A stretch of 8,672 nt of DNA, taken from assembly GCA_031255355.1 (NCBI GenBank), contig JAIRSR010000034.1:1-8672 (forward strand), in the 5' to 3' direction. Origin of the DNA: Clostridiales bacterium. GTDB taxonomy: Bacteria; Bacillota; Clostridia; Monoglobales; Firm-18. Positions 5,708 to 8,672 of this stretch are shown in pieces. Under the pieces are notes generated by a model. It worked only from the letters and a program-made list of their open reading frames with translations. It ran no database searches and was not told the origin of the DNA. Positions within the stretch are counted from its first letter, which is position 1. Every line of letters starts with the position of its first letter. A program made the position numbers and the translations under genes.

Positions 5708-8672
5708 GTGCGGAATATGATTTATACGCTGGTGTTGTATCTGGTGTTTTTCGCGCTGACGTACAGTTACTTCAATATTGAGGAAAAAAAGAGCAACGGG
5801 CGAAACGCGGGTATGTATGTCATTTTGACATTCGCGCTCGCGTTCCGTCTGTTTATTTTCCTATCCGTCACGGGGCATACAACGGACGTCGCGTGTTTCA
5901 AGGCGTGGGCACAGCGGTTGGCGCAGGTCGGCACGCACGGCTTTTACGCCGAAGGCTATTTTGCCGATTACCCGCCCGGCTACATAATTGTGTTGTATCT
6001 AATCGGCGTAACGGCGCGGTTTTTCGGACTTGCGGACGCGTCGGCGGCGTTCACCGCGCTGATAAAACTGCCGTCTATCCTTGCGGACATTGCCCTCGGC
6101 TATGTGGTGTACCGCGCGGCTGCCGCGCGTCAGACAAAAAAGTCGGCGGCGGTGCTGACCATGCTGTTGCTGTTCAATCCTGCGGTGTTTGTCAACTCTG
6201 CGTTGTGGGGGCAAATCGACGCGTTTTTCACGCTTTTTATGGTGCTGTCCCTCTTGTGCGTTTACTTCGGGCAAGCCGCCCGGCGGGAGGGGGAACCGTC
6301 CGCTTCGCGCCGCGCCGTCAAATTTTACTGCCTTGGCGCGGTTTTGTACACCGTGTGCGCGTTGGTGAAACCGCAAGCGTTTTTGATTGCGCCGGTGTAC
6401 CTGTGCGCGTATATCGAAACGCGGGATTGGAAGATGATTGCGAAAAGCGCGTTGCTGTCCCTTGTTACGGTCCTTTTGACCGCGCTTCCGTTCACTCGCG
6501 GGTGGAACTTCCTGTGGCTGATAGAAAAATACCGCGCGACGCTGACTTCGTACCCCTACGCGTCAATCAACGCCTACAACCTGTACGCGCTGCTCGGCTA
6601 TAATTGGCGGGATGTCAGCACGCGTCTGATGATGCTGCCCGTGGCGGTCTGGGCAAACCTTACCATATTGGCGGTAACGGCGGGTTCCGTATGGTTTTAC
6701 ATCAAATCCCGCAACCGCGCCAAGATTTTTTACATGGCGTATCTGATGATCGCGGTGATGTTCACCCTCGGCGCGAGAATGCACGAGCGTTACCTGTTCC
6801 CCGCGATTTTCCTGCTTGCTCTGACGTATATTTTCCACAAAGACAACCGACTGCTGTTTTTGATGATCGCGCAATCGACGGCGCACTACCTCAATGTTGG
6901 CGACGTGCTGGCGGTGGACGTGAGCGGGAGCGGAACCATTCACGCCGCCGCCGTCACCGTCGCCGCGCTGCTGCATATCGCGTCGCTGTTGTATTCGCTG
7001 TACCTCGCCAAAGAGGTTTTTCTGCCGCGCAAAGCGCGGGCAACGTCAGCGGTTCCCGATGACGGCGCGGGGAATCCGCGTCCTGTCCGCGCGGATTACC
7101 TCATCATGGCCGCGCTTACTCTGGTGTACGGCGTAATCGCCTTTGTGCGCCTTGGCGACGCCACCGCGCCCCAAACCTTTTATCACACCGAACGCGGCGG
7201 CGCGGCGACGCTGGACCTTGGGGAATCGCGGGAAGTTTCAAGCGTCCTGCTGTACCTCGGCATAGGGGACGGCGGCTACACCATAGAAATATCAAACGAC
7301 GGCGCGGCGTGGGACGCTTACGCGTCGCCCGCACATGATACCGTGTTCGCGTGGCGGCGGGCGGGGGAGTCCGCATGGGCGCGGTACCTTAAAATCACCG
7401 CCGACACGCCCGGGTTGATGCTGGGCGAGGTAGGCGTAATCGGCAAAGAGGGCGAACCGCTCACCGTATCGTCAACCGACGTTGCTTTGACGGACGAGCA
7501 GCACGCCGTACCGCAACGCCCGACCTACAGGAACGGCTCCTATTTTGACGAGGTCTACCACCCCCGCACGGCGTATGAAATTTTACACGCGCTTCCTCCC
7601 TACGAGGTGACACACCCGCCGCTTGGCAAACTCATCATCGCGGCGGGGGTGATGACGTTCGGCATGACGCCCTTTGGCTGGCGGTTTATGGGTACCGTCG
7701 CGGGGATTCTCATGGTGCCGCTGTTTTACCTGCTCTGCAAAAAGTTGGTCAAACGGACGGACTTCGCGGCGGCGGGAACGGTGCTGTTCACCTTTGATTT
7801 TATGCACTTCGCCCAGACGCGGATCGGAACGGTGGATAGTTTCGCCGTACTGCTGATTATGGCGATGTATTACTTCATCATCGACTATTTCAACATGGAT
7901 TTCAACAAGGAACCGCTGAAAAAGGGCTTGCTGCCGTTGGCGTTGTGCGGCGTTTGCTTCGGCGCGGGCGCGGCGGTGAAGTGGATTTGCCTGTACGCCG
8001 CCCTCGGGCTTGCCGTGCTGATTTTTACCGTGTGGCTGCGGGCGTTCGCGCGGCGCAAGGCGTACGCGGATTATACGCGGAAGTTGCTGAAATCCGTTGC
8101 GTGGTGCGTGTTGTTTTTTGTGATTGTTCCGTCGCTGATTTACTTCGCGTCGTATCTGCCCCAAACGCGGTACGCCTTGCGCGGCGAAACGCCGTTGGAG
8201 TACGCGGCGCGGAACCAAAACTATATGCTGAATTACCACAAGGGCGTGAAAGACGATCACCCCTATTCCTCCGATTGGTACGAATGGCCGGCGGATCAGC
8301 GTCCCCTATGGGCGTACATGGACGGCGAACTGAGGGAAGCGGGCGCGGTATCGAGCATATCCTCTTTCGGCAACCCCATCGTCTGGTGGGGCGGACTGTT
8401 GGCGGTCATTTGGTGCGGCGTGATTGGGATTGCCAAAAAAAACCGCGCCTGCGCGGTGATTGTGATTGGCTACCTCTCTCAATTTGTGCCGTGGATTTTT
8501 GTGCCGCGCATATTGTTTATCTACCACTACTTCGCGTCCGTCCCCTTTATCGCGTTGGCGGCGGCGTACGCGTTCCGCGATTTGTACGCGCGGGGGCGGA
8601 TCGGCAAGCGGTTTGTTTGCGGCTATTGCGCGGCGGCGGTGCTGCTGTTCGTCATGTTTTACCCCGTCATTA
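5708..8672 (+). CDS. Fused double GT-C glycosyltransferase: Gpi18-like module + PMT/GT39 module with inserted discoidin-like domain (3'-truncated by window edge)
   Basis: The frame is open from the GTG at 5708 to the window end, giving 988 complete codons and no stop. GGAGG (5693-5697) lies 10 nt before the GTG; an ATG at 5717 is less well served. Residues 1 to about 445 form a polytopic mannosyltransferase related to Gpi18 (COG5542), with D60 in the first outer loop, DYPPGY (87-92), ALWGQID (165-171), SINAYNLYAL (286-295) and MHERYLFPA (358-366). Residues 464-480 are a membrane helix ending in RLG (481-483). Residues about 485-585 resemble a discoidin/F5-8C beta-sandwich (LDLGES, YTIEISNDGAAWD, ARYLKI). 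Residues about 600 onward are a PMT: FDE (613-615, with catalytic-type D614/E615), THPPLGK (635-641), GAAVKW, then the C-terminal PMT domain (SSDWYEWP at 854-861, GNPIVWW, IYHYF). It should use polyprenyl-phosphate sugars outside the membrane. The acceptor is unknown. Confidence 0.9.
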   Translation, partial: MRNMIYTLVLYLVFFALTYSYFNIEEKKSNGRNAGMYVILTFALAFRLFIFLSVTGHTTDVACFKAWAQRLAQVGTHGFYAEGYFADYPPGYIIVLYLIGVTARFFGLADASAAFTALIKLPSILADIALGYVVYRAAAARQTKKSAAVLTMLLLFNPAVFVNSALWGQIDAFFTLFMVLSLLCVYFGQAARREGEPSASRRAVKFYCLGAVLYTVCALVKPQAFLIAPVYLCAYIETRDWKMIAKSALLSLVTVLLTALPFTRGWNFLWLIEKYRATLTSYPYASINAYNLYALLGYNWRDVSTRLMMLPVAVWANLTILAVTAGSVWFYIKSRNRAKIFYMAYLMIAVMFTLGARMHERYLFPAIFLLALTYIFHKDNRLLFLMIAQSTAHYLNVGDVLAVDVSGSGTIHAAAVTVAALLHIASLLYSLYLAKEVFLPRKARATSAVPDDGAGNPRPVRADYLIMAALTLVYGVIAFVRLGDATAPQTFYHTERGGAATLDLGESREVSSVLLYLGIGDGGYTIEISNDGAAWDAYASPAHDTVFAWRRAGESAWARYLKITADTPGLMLGEVGVIGKEGEPLTVSSTDVALTDEQHAVPQRPTYRNGSYFDEVYHPRTAYEILHALPPYEVTHPPLGKLIIAAGVMTFGMTPFGWRFMGTVAGILMVPLFYLLCKKLVKRTDFAAAGTVLFTFDFMHFAQTRIGTVDSFAVLLIMAMYYFIIDYFNMDFNKEPLKKGLLPLALCGVCFGAGAAVKWICLYAALGLAVLIFTVWLRAFARRKAYADYTRKLLKSVAWCVLFFVIVPSLIYFASYLPQTRYALRGETPLEYAARNQNYMLNYHKGVKDDHPYSSDWYEWPADQRPLWAYMDGELREAGAVSSISSFGNPIVWWGGLLAVIWCGVIGIAKKNRACAVIVIGYLSQFVPWIFVPRILFIYHYFASVPFIALAAAYAFRDLYARGRIGKRFVCGYCAAAVLLFVMFYPVI

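Noticed and set aside
5893..6603. Forward open frame of 236 codons overlapping the glycosyltransferase
   Set aside because: It is a +1 shadow with no start context. The continuous frame from 5708 carries the conserved motifs throughout this stretch.

Overview
The window looks like chromosomal DNA from an anaerobic Firmicute, probably an uncultured Clostridia/Oscillospirales-type lineage. The reasons are AAGGAGG-type ribosome binding sites before nearly every gene, a GC-rich codon bias (many GCG, CGG and GGC codons), a biotin-type Na+-pump decarboxylase beta subunit, and a TipAS-type MerR regulator. The assignment is inferred from gene content only. All supported genes lie on the + strand, and I found no RNA gene, insertion sequence or CRISPR array.

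Left part (1-3024). The window opens inside the 3' end of a MerR/TipA-type drug-sensing regulator. It keeps the end of the dimerisation helix and the whole TipAS ligand-binding domain, and a strong internal ribosome binding site and ATG sit exactly at the domain boundary. Next is an 803-residue secreted protein with a signal peptide, four about 160-176-residue beta-rich repeats and a separate C-terminal domain. A clear rho-independent terminator closes this unit.

Middle (3025-5638). A good sigma-A-type promoter (TTGATT-N17-TAAAAT) and a leader of about 108 nt with two mutually exclusive hairpins precede the Na+-translocating decarboxylase beta subunit gene. A 38-residue OadG-related small membrane subunit (too short for ordinary gene calling), a divergent LemA-like membrane-anchored coiled-coil protein and a four-helix membrane protein follow. 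Spacing is tight, so these are probably one operon. No carboxyltransferase (alpha) or biotin-carrier gene is present, so the pump's other subunits must be encoded elsewhere if it works as a decarboxylase.

Right part (5708 to the window end). One continuous open frame of at least 988 codons runs off the window. It fuses two polytopic GT-C glycosyltransferase modules: an N-terminal Gpi18/COG5542-like mannosyltransferase and a C-terminal protein-O-mannosyltransferase (PMT/GT39) module. A discoidin-like beta domain is inserted in the first outer loop of the PMT half, just before its FDE motif. This gene probably makes surface glycans or glycosylates exported proteins; the secreted repeat protein is a conceivable but untested substrate.

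Most worth a second look are the double-glycosyltransferase fusion with its inserted domain, the internal TipAS start, the beta plus mini-gamma pump genes without alpha, and the structured leader. None is demonstrably a new system from sequence alone.
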